Below are positions 54,586 to 63,439 of a DNA stretch of 64,000 bases, in pieces. The translations under genes and the position numbers were made by a program. The notes under the pieces are model-generated. The model had not been told where the DNA came from. It did no database searches and saw nothing but the letters and a program-made list of their open reading frames with translations. Each line of letters begins with the position of its first letter. The stretch's first letter is position 1. The DNA lies in NCBI RefSeq assembly GCF_016904675.1, contig NZ_CP070228.1, forward strand, positions 620,001-684,000, in the 5' to 3' direction. The stretch is from Arcanobacterium phocisimile. GTDB taxonomy: Bacteria; Actinomycetota; Actinomycetes; Actinomycetales; Actinomycetaceae.

Positions 54586-57486
54586 GTGGCTAAGGTCCGC
54601 GTCCATGAACTTGCTAAAGAGATTGGTGTGACAAGCAAGAAGTTGCTTGAAGTACTAACGTCAGAAGGCGAATTCGTCAAATCTGCGTCCTCGTCTATCG
54701 AGGCACCAGTCGTGCGAAAAGCACGTGAATATTTTGAATCGCACCCAGAAGAGGTCGATTCCAAGAAGGCTACTAAAAAGAAGCCAGCTGCTAAGTCAAA
54801 GGTCGCCCCAGCAGAATCTGCTGAGAGTGCGAAACCAGCTGAAGCCGAAAAGCCAGCAGTGCCAGCTCCTTCCGAACCACAACCAGTGGTCAAGAAGGCA
54901 ACAGCTAAAACAGCTGCAACTACACCAGCAGCAAAGCCTGGTGCCAAGCCAGCTGCAAAGCCTGCATCCAAGCCAGCTGCAAAGAAGCCAGCTGGAGATG
55001 CTAAGTCTGCTACACCAAAGACTCCAGCCGCAGCCAAGCCTGCATCAAAGTCAGGCGCAACTCCGCGTCCAGCTGGCCGTGGCGTAACCCCAGGGTCAGC
55101 ACATGCTTCTGCGGAAGCTGCTCGTGAGTCGGCTCCACCGCGTCCAAGCGCAGGTCGTGGACCGCGCCCAGGCGCACCACGTCCAGGAGCACCGCGCCCA
55201 GGAAATTCACCATTTGCACCAAAGCAGGGAATGGGTGGCCGTAATGGCCAAGGCGGTGGCCGAGGCCCACGTCCAAACGGTGCTTCCTTCGGAAACAAGC
55301 CTCAAGGCGGCGGCCGTGGCGGTCAAGCCCAAGGCGCTCCAGGTCGCGCTCCACGCACTGAAGGCGCACCACGCCCACAGCGCGGATCAGGTAACCGTCC
55401 AAGTCCAAACATGATGCCAGAGCAGATGCCGGCACCAACACCAGCACGCGGCGGCGGTCGCGGTCGCGGTGGTAATAGCGGCGGCGGCAACGGCGGCTTC
55501 GGCGGCGGACGTCCCGGTTTCACCCGTTCGGGTGGAAAAGCACGCGGCGGTTCAACTGCAGGTGCATTCGGACGCCAAGGTGGCGGCCGTGGCAACCGCA
55601 AGTCCAAGCGGGCAAAGCGTCAAGAGTGGGAAGAGCAGCAATCACCGATGCTCCAGGGCGTCCAGATTCCACGTGGCGATGGTTCCACTGTGGTTCGTGT
55701 ACGCGCCGGTGCATCCCTAGCTGACTTCGCAGAACGTATCGAAGCAGATCCAGCAGCATTGGTTACTGTCTTGTTCCGTATGGGCGAGATGGCAACAGCT
55801 AATCAGTCCTTGGACGAAGATACCTTCGCACTCCTTGGTGCCGAACTTGGTTACGACATCAAGATCATGAGCGCAGAGGATGAGGATCGTGAAATCCTCG
55901 AATCCTTCGATATTGATATCGACGCCGAGCACGCTGACGAATCTGAAGAAGATCGGGTGCCACGTCCACCAGTCGTGACCGTTATGGGCCACGTCGACCA
56001 CGGTAAAACCAAGCTCCTCGACGCGATCCGTAACGCCGACGTCGTCGAAGGCGAAGCCGGTGGCATTACCCAGTCCATCGGTGCATACCAGACCCACGTC
56101 AAGGTTGAAGACGGCGAACGCGCCATCACCTTCATTGACACCCCAGGTCACGAAGCCTTCACGCAGATGCGTGCCCGTGGTGCTGACATCACTGACGTTG
56201 CCATTTTGGTTGTTGCCGCAAACGACGGCGTCATGCCGCAAACCGTTGAAGCAATTAACCACGCACAGGCAGCAAACGTGCCGATCGTCGTCGCTGTGAA
56301 CAAGATCGATGTTGATGGGGCAAACCCAGACAAGGTTCGTGCCCAGCTCACCGAATACAACTTGGTTGCAGAAGAATACGGCGGTGACGTCGCGTTCGTC
56401 GATATTTCGGCAAAGCAGCAGATCAACATTCCAGCATTGCTTGAAACCGTGTTGACCACCTCCGATATTTTGGTAACGCCAACGGCGAACCCAGATAAGC
56501 CGGCTCGTGGTGTAGCGATTGAAGCAAAGCTCGATCAGGGTCGCGGTTCGGTTATTACTGCGCTCGTTCAAGAAGGAACGTTGCGTATCGGTGATCCGAT
56601 CGTTGTTGGTACCGCATACGGTCGTGTGCGTGCCATGATTGACGAGCATGGAAACCGTCTCGATGAAGCCGGTCCGGCACGTCCGGTCCAGGTTCTCGGT
56701 TTGACGTCGGTTCCAGGTGCAGGCGATCAACTCATCGTCGCTGAAGATGATCGTACTGCCCGTCAAATTGCCGAACGTCGTGAGGCTGCTAAGCGTGCAG
56801 CTACCTTGGCTAAGCGCCGCAAGCGCGTCTCGCTTGAGGACCTCAACGCCGCTATCGAAGAAGGCAAGATCGAAAACCTCAACCTCATTATCAAGGGAGA
56901 CTCCTCTGGTTCGGTTGAAGCACTCGAAGCATCCTTGCTTGATATCGAGATCGGTGGCGACGAAGTCCAACTCAACGTTATCCATCGCGGTGTCGGCGCG
57001 ATTACGCAGTCTGACGTCGATTTGGCAACCGTTGACAACGCAATCATTATCGGCTTCAACGTTCGCCCAGCAGAGCGAGTAACTGAATTGGCTGATGCTG
57101 AAGGCGTGGAGATGAAGTTCTACTCGGTCATCTACGCTGCGATCGACGAAGTTGAAGCTGCTATGAAGGGCAAGCTCAAGCCGATCTATGAAGAAGTCCA
57201 AGTGGCAACTGCTGAGATTCGCCAGGTATTTAAGTCCGGTAAGGCCGGTCTTATCGCTGGTTCGATCGTTCGCTCCGGTTCGATCCGTCGTGGTCACAAG
57301 GCGCGCCTGATCCGCAACGGAAAGACGATTGCTGAGAACCTCGAGATCGTATCGTTGCGTCGTGAAAAAGATGATGTGACCGAAGTTCGCGAAGGCTACG
57401 AGTGTGGTATCACCCTCGGCTACAAGGACATCGCCGAAGGCGACATCATCGAAACGTACGAGATGCGTGAAAAGCCACGCGACTGA
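54586..57486 (+). CDS. infB: translation initiation factor IF-2
   Basis: A 966-residue GTPase that places initiator tRNA on the 30S subunit. An N-terminal IF2_N helix ([20 protein letters not shown]) precedes a very long Ala/Pro/Lys-, then Gly/Arg-rich linker (about 50-345). A second IF2_N region follows, then the G domain with [20 protein letters not shown] (G1 near residue 468), [15 protein letters not shown] and [11 protein letters not shown]. Domains II-IV complete the protein. Start is GTG behind AAGGAG. The linker is encoded by repeated GCA/CCA/GGC triplets, so it is prone to slippage. Confidence 0.96.
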   Translation: MAKVRVHELAKEIGVTSKKLLEVLTSEGEFVKSASSSIEAPVVRKAREYFESHPEEVDSKKATKKKPAAKSKVAPAESAESAKPAEAEKPAVPAPSEPQPVVKKATAKTAATTPAAKPGAKPAAKPASKPAAKKPAGDAKSATPKTPAAAKPASKSGATPRPAGRGVTPGSAHASAEAARESAPPRPSAGRGPRPGAPRPGAPRPGNSPFAPKQGMGGRNGQGGGRGPRPNGASFGNKPQGGGRGGQAQGAPGRAPRTEGAPRPQRGSGNRPSPNMMPEQMPAPTPARGGGRGRGGNSGGGNGGFGGGRPGFTRSGGKARGGSTAGAFGRQGGGRGNRKSKRAKRQEWEEQQSPMLQGVQIPRGDGSTVVRVRAGASLADFAERIEADPAALVTVLFRMGEMATANQSLDEDTFALLGAELGYDIKIMSAEDEDREILESFDIDIDAEHADESEEDRVPRPPVVTVMGHVDHGKTKLLDAIRNADVVEGEAGGITQSIGAYQTHVKVEDGERAITFIDTPGHEAFTQMRARGADITDVAILVVAANDGVMPQTVEAINHAQAANVPIVVAVNKIDVDGANPDKVRAQLTEYNLVAEEYGGDVAFVDISAKQQINIPALLETVLTTSDILVTPTANPDKPARGVAIEAKLDQGRGSVITALVQEGTLRIGDPIVVGTAYGRVRAMIDEHGNRLDEAGPARPVQVLGLTSVPGAGDQLIVAEDDRTARQIAERREAAKRAATLAKRRKRVSLEDLNAAIEEGKIENLNLIIKGDSSGSVEALEASLLDIEIGGDEVQLNVIHRGVGAITQSDVDLATVDNAIIIGFNVRPAERVTELADAEGVEMKFYSVIYAAIDEVEAAMKGKLKPIYEEVQVATAEIRQVFKSGKAGLIAGSIVRSGSIRRGHKARLIRNGKTIAENLEIVSLRREKDDVTEVREGYECGITLGYKDIAEGDIIETYEMREKPRD

Positions 57487-57518
57487 TCGTTACGTGACAA
57501 CACGCGAAGTGAGGAAAC

Positions 57519-57974
57519 ATGGTTAATCCACGAGCAGCTAAAGTTGCTGAACGTATTCAGCAAGTAGTTGCCTCCATGCTCGATAAGCAGATCAAGGATC
57601 CGCGTCTGGGCATGGTGACAATTACTGATGTGCGAGTTACTGGAGATCTCCAGCATGCTGACGTGTTCTACACCGTTTTCGGTGACGAGCACGATGCGAA
57701 GAACACCGCAGCCGCATTGCGTTCCGCCACTGGAGTTATTCGCTCCAATGTTGGAAAGCAACTCGGATTGCGCTTGACTCCATCGTTGGCTTTCCATCTC
57801 GACGCCCTGCCAGAGTCAGCAAAGTCTATTGAAGACTTGCTGGTTGCTGCCCGGTATCGTGATGAGCAGATCCGCAAGATGGCTGAAGAAGCACAGTATG
57901 CGGGGGATCCTGATCCCTACCGTCGTCCAGAAGACGACGAGCAGGACGAACCTGTCGAGGATTCAGCACAGTAG
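57519..57974 (+). CDS. rbfA: 30S ribosome-binding factor RbfA
   Basis: A 151-residue cold-adaptation and 16S maturation factor with a single KH-type fold: VAERIQQVVASMLDKQIKDP, RLGMVTITDVRVTGDLQHADV and RLTPSLAFHLDALPESAKSI. The last 35 residues are an acidic tail. ATG follows GAGG. It overlaps truB by one base. Confidence 0.95.
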   Translation: MVNPRAAKVAERIQQVVASMLDKQIKDPRLGMVTITDVRVTGDLQHADVFYTVFGDEHDAKNTAAALRSATGVIRSNVGKQLGLRLTPSLAFHLDALPESAKSIEDLLVAARYRDEQIRKMAEEAQYAGDPDPYRRPEDDEQDEPVEDSAQ

Positions 57975-58999
57975 TGGCGCGAAATCGTAAACAGATGCCA
58001 GATCGCCCCCGGCGCATAATGCCGTGGGGCGATCTGCCGCGTGGTGGACATGAAGCTGCCGATGGGTTAATTTTGATTGACAAACCGCAAGGTGTGACCT
58101 CGCACGATATTGTGGGTGCGATGCGCCGGTTGGGTGCGACTCGTAAAGTCGGGCACACCGGCACTCTTGATCCGATGGCTACCGGGTTATTGACGGTAGC
58201 GTTTGGGCGGGCCACGAAACTCGTCCAGTATCTTACCGGTGCAGATAAAACCTATCTTGCACGCATTGTTATTGGTGTTGGTACGGATTCGGATGATGCT
58301 GACGGTACTGCGATAGTGCCAAGTGCCGAGCAGAGCGCCCGCGTTGGTCAGATTACGGCAGCAGATATTGATAGTGTGATGGCTGAACTTACGGGCCCAA
58401 TTCAGCAGGTTCCGGCAACAGTCTCGGCGAAGAAGATCGGTGGCAAGCGCGCCCATGATCTGGTTCGTGACGGGCATGATGTGGAGCTTGCTGCACAGTC
58501 AGTAACGATCCACAGTTTTGACCGTACCAGCGATGTTGTTGCACAAACGCACCAGATGGACGGGTTGAGCTTCCCGGTGTTGACGTTCGATGTGAGTGTG
58601 GCAGTTTCTTCGGGAACCTATATTCGTGCGTTGGCTCGCGATCTTGGTGAAAAACTGGGGGTGGGTGCGCATTTGACGATGTTGCGCCGCACCCAGGTTG
58701 GCAAGTGGGATATTGGGGATGCGTATACGGTCGAGGCCTTGCGTGAGCTGATAGTGGGCGAGCAGTCGTTGCCGATCGTGGGCATTGATGCTGTGTGTGC
58801 TCAGACGTTCTCCCGGATTTCGGTGACGGCCCAGGAAGCTGAACGTCTCGGGCGCGGTCTCTTTATTGAGCGGCGTGATCCGGAACGTATTGCGGGCGCA
58901 AATAAATGGCCGGCATGTGCATTCTTAGGTGAGCAGGCGGTTGCTATCGTTTCGCCGCGCTCCAAACAGTTGAAACCGGATTTGCAGATTCGGATCTAG
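57974..58999 (+). CDS. truB: tRNA pseudouridine(55) synthase
   Basis: A 341-residue enzyme that makes pseudouridine 55 in the T loop of tRNAs. The catalytic Asp is in VGHTGTLDPMATGLLTVAFG, and LILIDKPQGVTSHDIV and VSVAVSSGTYIRALARDLGE are TruB landmarks. About 30 basic residues extend the N terminus. GTG start overlaps the rbfA stop. It is the last gene of the rimP-truB block, and a noncoding stretch follows. Confidence 0.95.
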   Translation: MARNRKQMPDRPRRIMPWGDLPRGGHEAADGLILIDKPQGVTSHDIVGAMRRLGATRKVGHTGTLDPMATGLLTVAFGRATKLVQYLTGADKTYLARIVIGVGTDSDDADGTAIVPSAEQSARVGQITAADIDSVMAELTGPIQQVPATVSAKKIGGKRAHDLVRDGHDVELAAQSVTIHSFDRTSDVVAQTHQMDGLSFPVLTFDVSVAVSSGTYIRALARDLGEKLGVGAHLTMLRRTQVGKWDIGDAYTVEALRELIVGEQSLPIVGIDAVCAQTFSRISVTAQEAERLGRGLFIERRDPERIAGANKWPACAFLGEQAVAIVSPRSKQLKPDLQIRI

Positions 59000-59386
59000 G
59001 CGTTGTTTGTGCACTGCTGTCAGGCGCGGCAGGGTTGCGGGCTACTGCCGAGGTTGCGGGTTACTGCTAAGTCCCACAGGCTCCGGCCCGTTCTTTCTGA
59101 GCAGTGTGTACTGATTCGGGTTATAGCGCAAACCTCGTCATATATGGACGCAGTTTGCGTTATGACCATATTTACTGCAGTAGTTTGTGGGAGATCAGCT
59201 CCGTGTTGAGCATAATTGAGCGCCACCCAACTTGATGATAGGGAAAATAATATAGGCGGTTGTGTCAACTATCAGGTAGCTTTGATGCATCTTTGAACAC
59301 GCAGGAAAATGCTTTTACAAAGAGCTCTTTTTCGTTAATATGTGGAGATGAAAAGCTCAACGGTGAGAAATTTTCGGGAGGAAAAT
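59000..59386. other. 387-bp noncoding region between truB and the lipoprotein array
   Basis: No credible ORF. It contains two tandem copies of a ~19-bp sequence around GGTTGCGGGYTACTGC (59033-59051 and 59052-59070), the second copy of the palindromic repeat, and an A+T-rich promoter region with GGGAGG just before the lipoprotein ATG. No terminator for truB is obvious. Confidence 0.5.
59123..59163. repeat. palindromic repeat, copy 2
   Basis: Arms ATAGCGCAAAC (59123-59133) and GTTTGCGTTAT (59153-59163) match copy 1 at 2825-2867. The spacer CTCGTCATATATGGACGCA is nearly the same, and TTTACTGC follows in both. One arm base differs from perfect dyad symmetry. Confidence 0.65.
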
Positions 59387-60348
59387 ATGCGACAGTTTTC
59401 GCGAGTTGTAGTTGCCATGATGTTGACCGGCAGTATCCTAAGCGCCTGTAGCGAAGAACCGTCTCCACCGCAAAGTTTAGTGGACGATGTTGATGTTACT
59501 GGTTGAACTTGAAGCCAGATATCGATCGTGACTCATGGATGATTACTTTGCCGGCAGATCGTTTTGGTATTTCTCGAGATGAAGAAGATATAATTTCTTC
59601 GGCGTATATGGGAGCCAGTATGACGTGCTACAAGAAATATGCGCCTGATCAAATTTGGGTAGATTTACCTCCTCTTTCTGGCTTAAATACGATGAATCCT
59701 CCTGTTTTCTCGGAATTTGGCGTGTGGCGAGTAGGTATGGCGCAGCAATTTGGTTTTGATGTTCCTGCGACTGCTCGTATTCCTATTGCAGGGCGTTCTG
59801 ATGTTCGCACACCTATTTCCAGAGAAGTAGTTGCGAAAGTTTACAAAGATCGAGGGGCGATCCCTACGGATGTTTTCGAAAAAGCAGTTGCTTCGTGCGA
59901 GAATGATCCAGATATTCAAAAGTTCAAAAACCCTTACGAGTTAGTTATTGCGCCGTGGTGGGATGAGATTAATCAGGCGCGAGCCAAGCTATTTGACGAC
60001 GATGCGGCTCGCCAAATTTATAACGACGTTGCTAGTTGTTTCGAATCCGAGGGTTTGAAAATGGCAGAGGAAGGGTTTGGGGGAGTTGAGAACTTCGATT
60101 TTCGGCGTAAAAAGAATAATCCTTATCCTGCTAAAGAAGAGATAGATATAGCACTGAAAGTAGCTCAATGCCAGGAGAAATTCGATGCTACACCGAAGCT
60201 TGCTGAGATTTTAGCGGAGAAACAAGCCGACATTATAAAGAAATATCCGAATGAATTTGTTTCGGGCCGCCAAAAGATCGATGCTCTCGTTGCAGATGCG
60301 AAGCAATACATACAAGAACATCCCGATGTTTACGTTAAAACGGACTAG
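59387..60348 (+). pseudogene. lipoprotein A of the array, disrupted by a one-base frameshift
   Basis: ATG 59387 with GGGAGGAAA upstream opens a signal peptide RQFSRVVVAMMLTGSILSAC with lipobox LSAC. The frame stops at TGA 59504-59506 after 39 codons. The mature domain continues from 59503 in the next frame (281 codons, beginning with TTG) and aligns with the paralogues: GLNL...DRDSWMITLP, PVFSEFGVW, MAQQFGF, CQEKFDATPKLAEI, IDALVADAKQYIQEHP. Restoring one T (GGTTTGAAC) joins them exactly. As read, lipidation and domain are uncoupled. A sequencing error or phase variation is possible. Four Cys of the mature family are kept. Confidence 0.75.
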
Positions 60349-60439
60349 TTCTTATGTGCAGTCGGTCTCTTCATCACGGATATAGAGTCGTGAGTTGTCT
60401 GCGTTTCGAACGAAGATGGTGAGGATAGGGGGTTTAAGT

Positions 60440-61387
60440 ATGTTCATTAAGAAATATGGAGTATTCCTTGTTTCTCTCATGATGGTTGTGAGCGCCTGTT
60501 CTTCTGTTGATTCTGGGGTAGACGTAGACTCGTCTGAATCTTCTAGCATGGGTCTGAATCTTAGTGCGGAAGTTGATAAAGAGTCATGGACAGTGACGTT
60601 GCCTTGGAATCGTTACCTTATTTCGGACGAAGAGAAAAATATTTTACTCTCTGCCAGTTCAATGGCACTAGCACAATGCACCCGAGAGAAGAATATGGCA
60701 AAGCAATGGACCGGTACTAATGCGGATTTCATTAGCCAAGTAAATCCACATGTCTATTCAGAATTTGGTCCGTGGCGAAAAGCGATGGCGCAACAATATG
60801 GGTTTTCATCACCTTATCTATCTAATGATCCAATCGTCGGCCGAGATATTAAGCCACCAACAGAAACAGAAATTCTAAAACTTCGCCGTGGGTTTGATGC
60901 GAATAGCTTGTTTTCTGAAGCAGATATGGAATTGATGCGTAAGGAATGTGACGAGTATCCCGCGGTCGAAAAATTCAACCGGGAAAAGATAGCTCCATCA
61001 GCTCCATGGGTTGATGAGCTTGGCGAGACGCGTATGCTGTTGTTTGATGATCCGCGGGCGCAGGAGATTGTGGGTGAGTTGGAGGCGTGTTTTGATAAGC
61101 AGGGGATGAAGATGAGCTCTGAAATTCCTGGATTTGTGGAAGGTGTTAATGGTTTTATTGATCCGACTGAGGAGAGTATTGCTCTTGCGTTGAAGGCGGC
61201 GCAGTGTCAAGAAGAAACTGATGCGACGCCGCGGTTGGCGCAGGTGTGGGCTGATTTGCAGGCTCCGATTGTGAAGAAGTATGCCAAAGAGTTGATAGCG
61301 CAGCGCCAGTTGATCGATGAGCGAGTAGCAGAAGCTAAACAATATATTCAAGAACACCCTGAGCTACTTGAACTACCGGCTCAGTGA
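60440..61387 (+). CDS. lipoprotein B of the array, unknown family
   Basis: 315 residues from the ATG at 60440, behind AGGGGG; upstream in-frame codons are not used. A lipoprotein signal peptide (FIKKYGVFLVSLMMVVSAC, lipobox VSAC) is followed by a Ser/Asp/Val-rich linker and a mostly helical, charged domain. Family marks are VTLPWNRYLISDEE, NPHVYSEFGPW, MAQQYGF, CQEETDATPRLAQVWADLQ and ERVAEAKQYIQEHPE. Four conserved Cys (in QCTRE, ECDEYP, ACFDKQ and QCQEE) suggest two disulfides outside the cell. The last 70 codons are richer in G+C than the first part and nearly identical to lipoprotein C, as if exchanged by recombination. Function unknown. Confidence 0.85.
   Translation: MFIKKYGVFLVSLMMVVSACSSVDSGVDVDSSESSSMGLNLSAEVDKESWTVTLPWNRYLISDEEKNILLSASSMALAQCTREKNMAKQWTGTNADFISQVNPHVYSEFGPWRKAMAQQYGFSSPYLSNDPIVGRDIKPPTETEILKLRRGFDANSLFSEADMELMRKECDEYPAVEKFNREKIAPSAPWVDELGETRMLLFDDPRAQEIVGELEACFDKQGMKMSSEIPGFVEGVNGFIDPTEESIALALKAAQCQEETDATPRLAQVWADLQAPIVKKYAKELIAQRQLIDERVAEAKQYIQEHPELLELPAQ
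61221..61299 (+). repeat. 79-nt perfect repeat in lipoprotein B, shared with lipoprotein C
   Basis: Bases 61221-61299 are identical to 62736-62814. They encode the DATPRLAQVWADLQAPIVKK region and adjoining codons. Flanking sequence on both sides is similar but not identical, and the upstream middle of the genes is much more diverged. Confidence 0.85.
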
Positions 61388-61437
61388 TGTAGCGGGAGTG
61401 GTTGATTTTTTTAGGGGGCGTTTTATCCTTTAAGTGG

Positions 61438-61454
61438 TAAGTGGTACTGCTTAC
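61438..61454 (+). promoter_or_regulatory. 17-bp motif upstream of the first I36-like gene
   Basis: TAAGTGGTACTGCTTAC, an imperfect dyad ending 29 bp before the start codon at 61484. The second I36-like gene has TAAGTGATAATGCTTGC (62941-62957) at almost the same distance. It may be a promoter -10 region or a regulator site. Confidence 0.45.
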
Positions 61455-61483
61455 TATTGAACCATGTTCAAAGGAGAACAATG

Positions 61484-61914
61484 ATGAATATCAAGAAAGT
61501 TTTAAGTTCCATGGTAGCTGTTTTGGCTCTCGGTGCCACCAGTTTTATTACCATAGTTCCGACAGCTAGTGCTGGAAATCCGTTTTGTCCACGCGGAAAA
61601 GCATGTTTATGGAGTCAGACTCGTATGACGGCTGGCGGGCTACTAACGAAGATCCAAGTTCAGCGGTTTATCCTGCAATGAATAATAATTCGGAATCTAT
61701 CGCTGCGAATGGTGGGACATGTGGACTAACTCGATTTTTCGATGAAGATCGAGGGCCGTTTGGTAAGTATATTTATCTTTTTAGTCAAACTCTAGCAGGG
61801 TATAACTATCGCGATCCTAATTTGTATAACGGAGCTGGGTATGGTGCGTATTCTCATGAAAATTGGGCTAATCGGATTGGGTGGGTTGAATTTGGTGGCA
61901 GTGGTTGTGACTAG
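61484..61914 (+). pseudogene. secreted I36/crystallin-like protein 1, frameshifted
   Basis: The frame from ATG 61484 (AAAGGAG upstream; ATG 61481 is adjacent) encodes a signal peptide NIKKVLSSMVAVLALGATSF...ASA and the start of the mature protein, FCPRGKACLWS. After 61615 that frame degenerates and soon stops. The rest of the domain continues in another frame: DSYDGWRATNEDPSSAVYP, SIAANGGTCGLTRFF, YSHENWANRIGWVEF. One base missing near 61616-61618 explains it. The intact paralogue is at 62985-63407. Cys and the CLWx...YxG pattern recall I36 peptidase inhibitors with a crystallin-like fold. Confidence 0.7.
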
Positions 61915-61951
61915 TACCGCAGCGTGAAGGTGGAAATGGAAAGGAAGGAAT

Positions 61952-62902
61952 GTGGTTCGTTCTGTTTTTCGGCAAAGTTGCTGTGTATTGCTTTTGGCGA
62001 CAGTAGGTGCATGTTCTTCTGTTGATCCTGGGGCAGATGTAGACTCATCTGCGTCTTCCAGCATGGGTCTGAATCTGAGCGCGGAAGTTGATAAAGAGTT
62101 ATGGACGGTAACGTTGCCATGGGATCGTTACACGATGACGGATGAACAGCGCATTATCCTTGTTTCTGCAGAATCTTTTGGACTTGCCGAGTGTACACGT
62201 GAGAATATGCAAGACGTTGCATGGACTGCAACATTGCCGGAAGCCCTCAAGGGTGTTAACCCGCATGTTTTTATGGAATTTGGGCCGTGGGTTGAAGAAA
62301 TGGCACAGCAATATGGTTTTTCGTCAGCCGAATTCTCAGATGTACCGATCAATGGTCGCGATCTTGTGGCTAAGAGCAAAGAACAACGTGATCGAGAAAG
62401 AAAAGGGATGCAGAGCAATGCTACGTTTTCAGAGCGAGACATAGAGCTTATGCATGAAACGTGTGATTCGTATCCCCAAGTTAAGAGATTTCAGTTAAAA
62501 GAACTCGATGTGCAGGGTCCATGGACAAAATTACTGGCTGATACTCGCGATCAAATTTTCGAGGATAGTCGCGGTAAAGCAGTTGTGGAAGAATTGGCTC
62601 AATGTTTCATAAGTAAGGGGCTTAAACCAATTGAGGGCGTTCCCGGATATGTAGAAGGAGTTAGCCCACAACGTAACCCGACTTCAGAGAGTATTGCTCT
62701 TGCTTTGAAGGCTGTGGAGTGTCAAGAAGAAACTAATGCGACGCCGCGGTTGGCGCAGGTGTGGGCTGATTTGCAGGCTCCGATTGTGAAGAAGTATGCC
62801 AAAGAGTTGATAGCCCAGCGTGAGTTGATTGACGAGCGGGTAGCAGAAGCAAAACAGTATATGCAAGAACATCCTGAGTTCTTGGAACCTCCGGCTCACT
62901 GA
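61952..62902 (+). CDS. lipoprotein C of the array, unknown family
   Basis: 316 residues from the GTG at 61952, which has AAGGAAGGA upstream. Signal peptide VRSVFRQSCCVLLLATVGAC carries lipobox VGAC. The mature part follows the plan of lipoprotein B: GLNLSAEVDKELWTVTLP, NPHVFMEFGPW, MAQQYGFSS, CDSYPQVKRFQ, CFISKG, CQEETNATPRLAQVWADLQ, EAKQYMQEHPE. The middle third (about residues 115-235) is clearly different from B, while the last 85 residues are nearly the same, with a 79-nt identical run. It sits between the two I36-like genes, 37 bp after the first. Confidence 0.85.
   Translation: MVRSVFRQSCCVLLLATVGACSSVDPGADVDSSASSSMGLNLSAEVDKELWTVTLPWDRYTMTDEQRIILVSAESFGLAECTRENMQDVAWTATLPEALKGVNPHVFMEFGPWVEEMAQQYGFSSAEFSDVPINGRDLVAKSKEQRDRERKGMQSNATFSERDIELMHETCDSYPQVKRFQLKELDVQGPWTKLLADTRDQIFEDSRGKAVVEELAQCFISKGLKPIEGVPGYVEGVSPQRNPTSESIALALKAVECQEETNATPRLAQVWADLQAPIVKKYAKELIAQRELIDERVAEAKQYMQEHPEFLEPPAH
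62736..62814 (+). repeat. 79-nt perfect repeat in lipoprotein C
   Basis: Identical to 61221-61299 in lipoprotein B; see that entry for what it encodes. Confidence 0.85.
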
Positions 62903-62940
62903 TTGGGGACCGATATTGTTTTGGGGTATTCAGCACGTAG

Positions 62941-62957
62941 TAAGTGATAATGCTTGC
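62941..62957 (+). promoter_or_regulatory. 17-bp motif upstream of the second I36-like gene
   Basis: TAAGTGATAATGCTTGC, ending 27 bp before the ATG at 62985. It is the partner of the motif at 61438-61454. Both are followed by GTTCAAAGGAGAA, the ribosome-binding region. Confidence 0.45.
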
Positions 62958-62984
62958 AAATAACAGTGTTCAAAGGAGAATACA

Positions 62985-63407
62985 ATGAAAATCAGGAAAG
63001 TTCTAAGTTCCATGGTAGCTGTTTTAGCTCTCGGTGCAACAGGTTTTGTCGCCACGATTCCTGTTGCTGAGGCTGTGGGAAGTAACTGTCCTCCTAGCGC
63101 GTCTTGTGTGTGGACCGGTAGTTATTATACTCAGATTAGGGGAGAAAATTATGATAATTCATCCCCAGTACATCCAAGTATTAATAATCGAGGAAATTCT
63201 GCTGCCGCAAATGGCGCATCGTGTTGGGCTACGCGATTTTATGATAACACGTGGGCTAGTTCAGGAAGTTATTTCACTTTATATAGTGAAAGAATAGTAG
63301 GAACCAATTACCGGGATTCTTCTTTGGGTGATGGAGCAGGAACGGGTCCATATGCTCATGAGAATTGGGCTAATCGTATAAGCCGGATTACCTATATTTG
63401 TGGCTAA
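62985..63407 (+). CDS. secreted I36/crystallin-like protein 2
   Basis: A 140-residue exported protein, intact. The signal peptide KIRKVLSSMVAVLALGATGF ends near IPVAEA, and its coding sequence is almost the same as in copy 1. The mature protein of about 108 residues has NCPPSASCVWTGSYYTQ, NNRGNSAAANGASCWATRFY, FTLYSERIVGTNYRDSS and YAHENWANRISRITYICG. Four Cys match those of copy 1, suggesting two disulfides. The short C..x..CVW...Y start and NWANRIS end resemble the I36 (Streptomyces metalloproteinase inhibitor) group, but similarity is modest. RBS is AAAGGAG. It lies between lipoproteins C and D. Confidence 0.7.
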   Translation: MKIRKVLSSMVAVLALGATGFVATIPVAEAVGSNCPPSASCVWTGSYYTQIRGENYDNSSPVHPSINNRGNSAAANGASCWATRFYDNTWASSGSYFTLYSERIVGTNYRDSSLGDGAGTGPYAHENWANRISRITYICG

Positions 63408-63439
63408 TTGATCGAGAGTAGTAGCAGGAGAATAGTTCT

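Noticed and set aside
55717-57297. 526-codon open frame antisense to infB
   Set aside because: It is a shadow of the high-G+C IF-2 gene: no ribosome-binding site, no domain, and the infB frame is unquestionable.
59490-59512. Programmed ribosomal frameshifting in lipoprotein A
   Set aside because: A -1 shift would fit the frames, but no slippery heptamer or downstream pseudoknot is visible.
59503-60348. Lipoprotein A domain as a separate cytosolic protein starting at TTG
   Set aside because: No ribosome-binding site precedes the TTG, and the paralogues show the sequence belongs directly after the upstream signal peptide.
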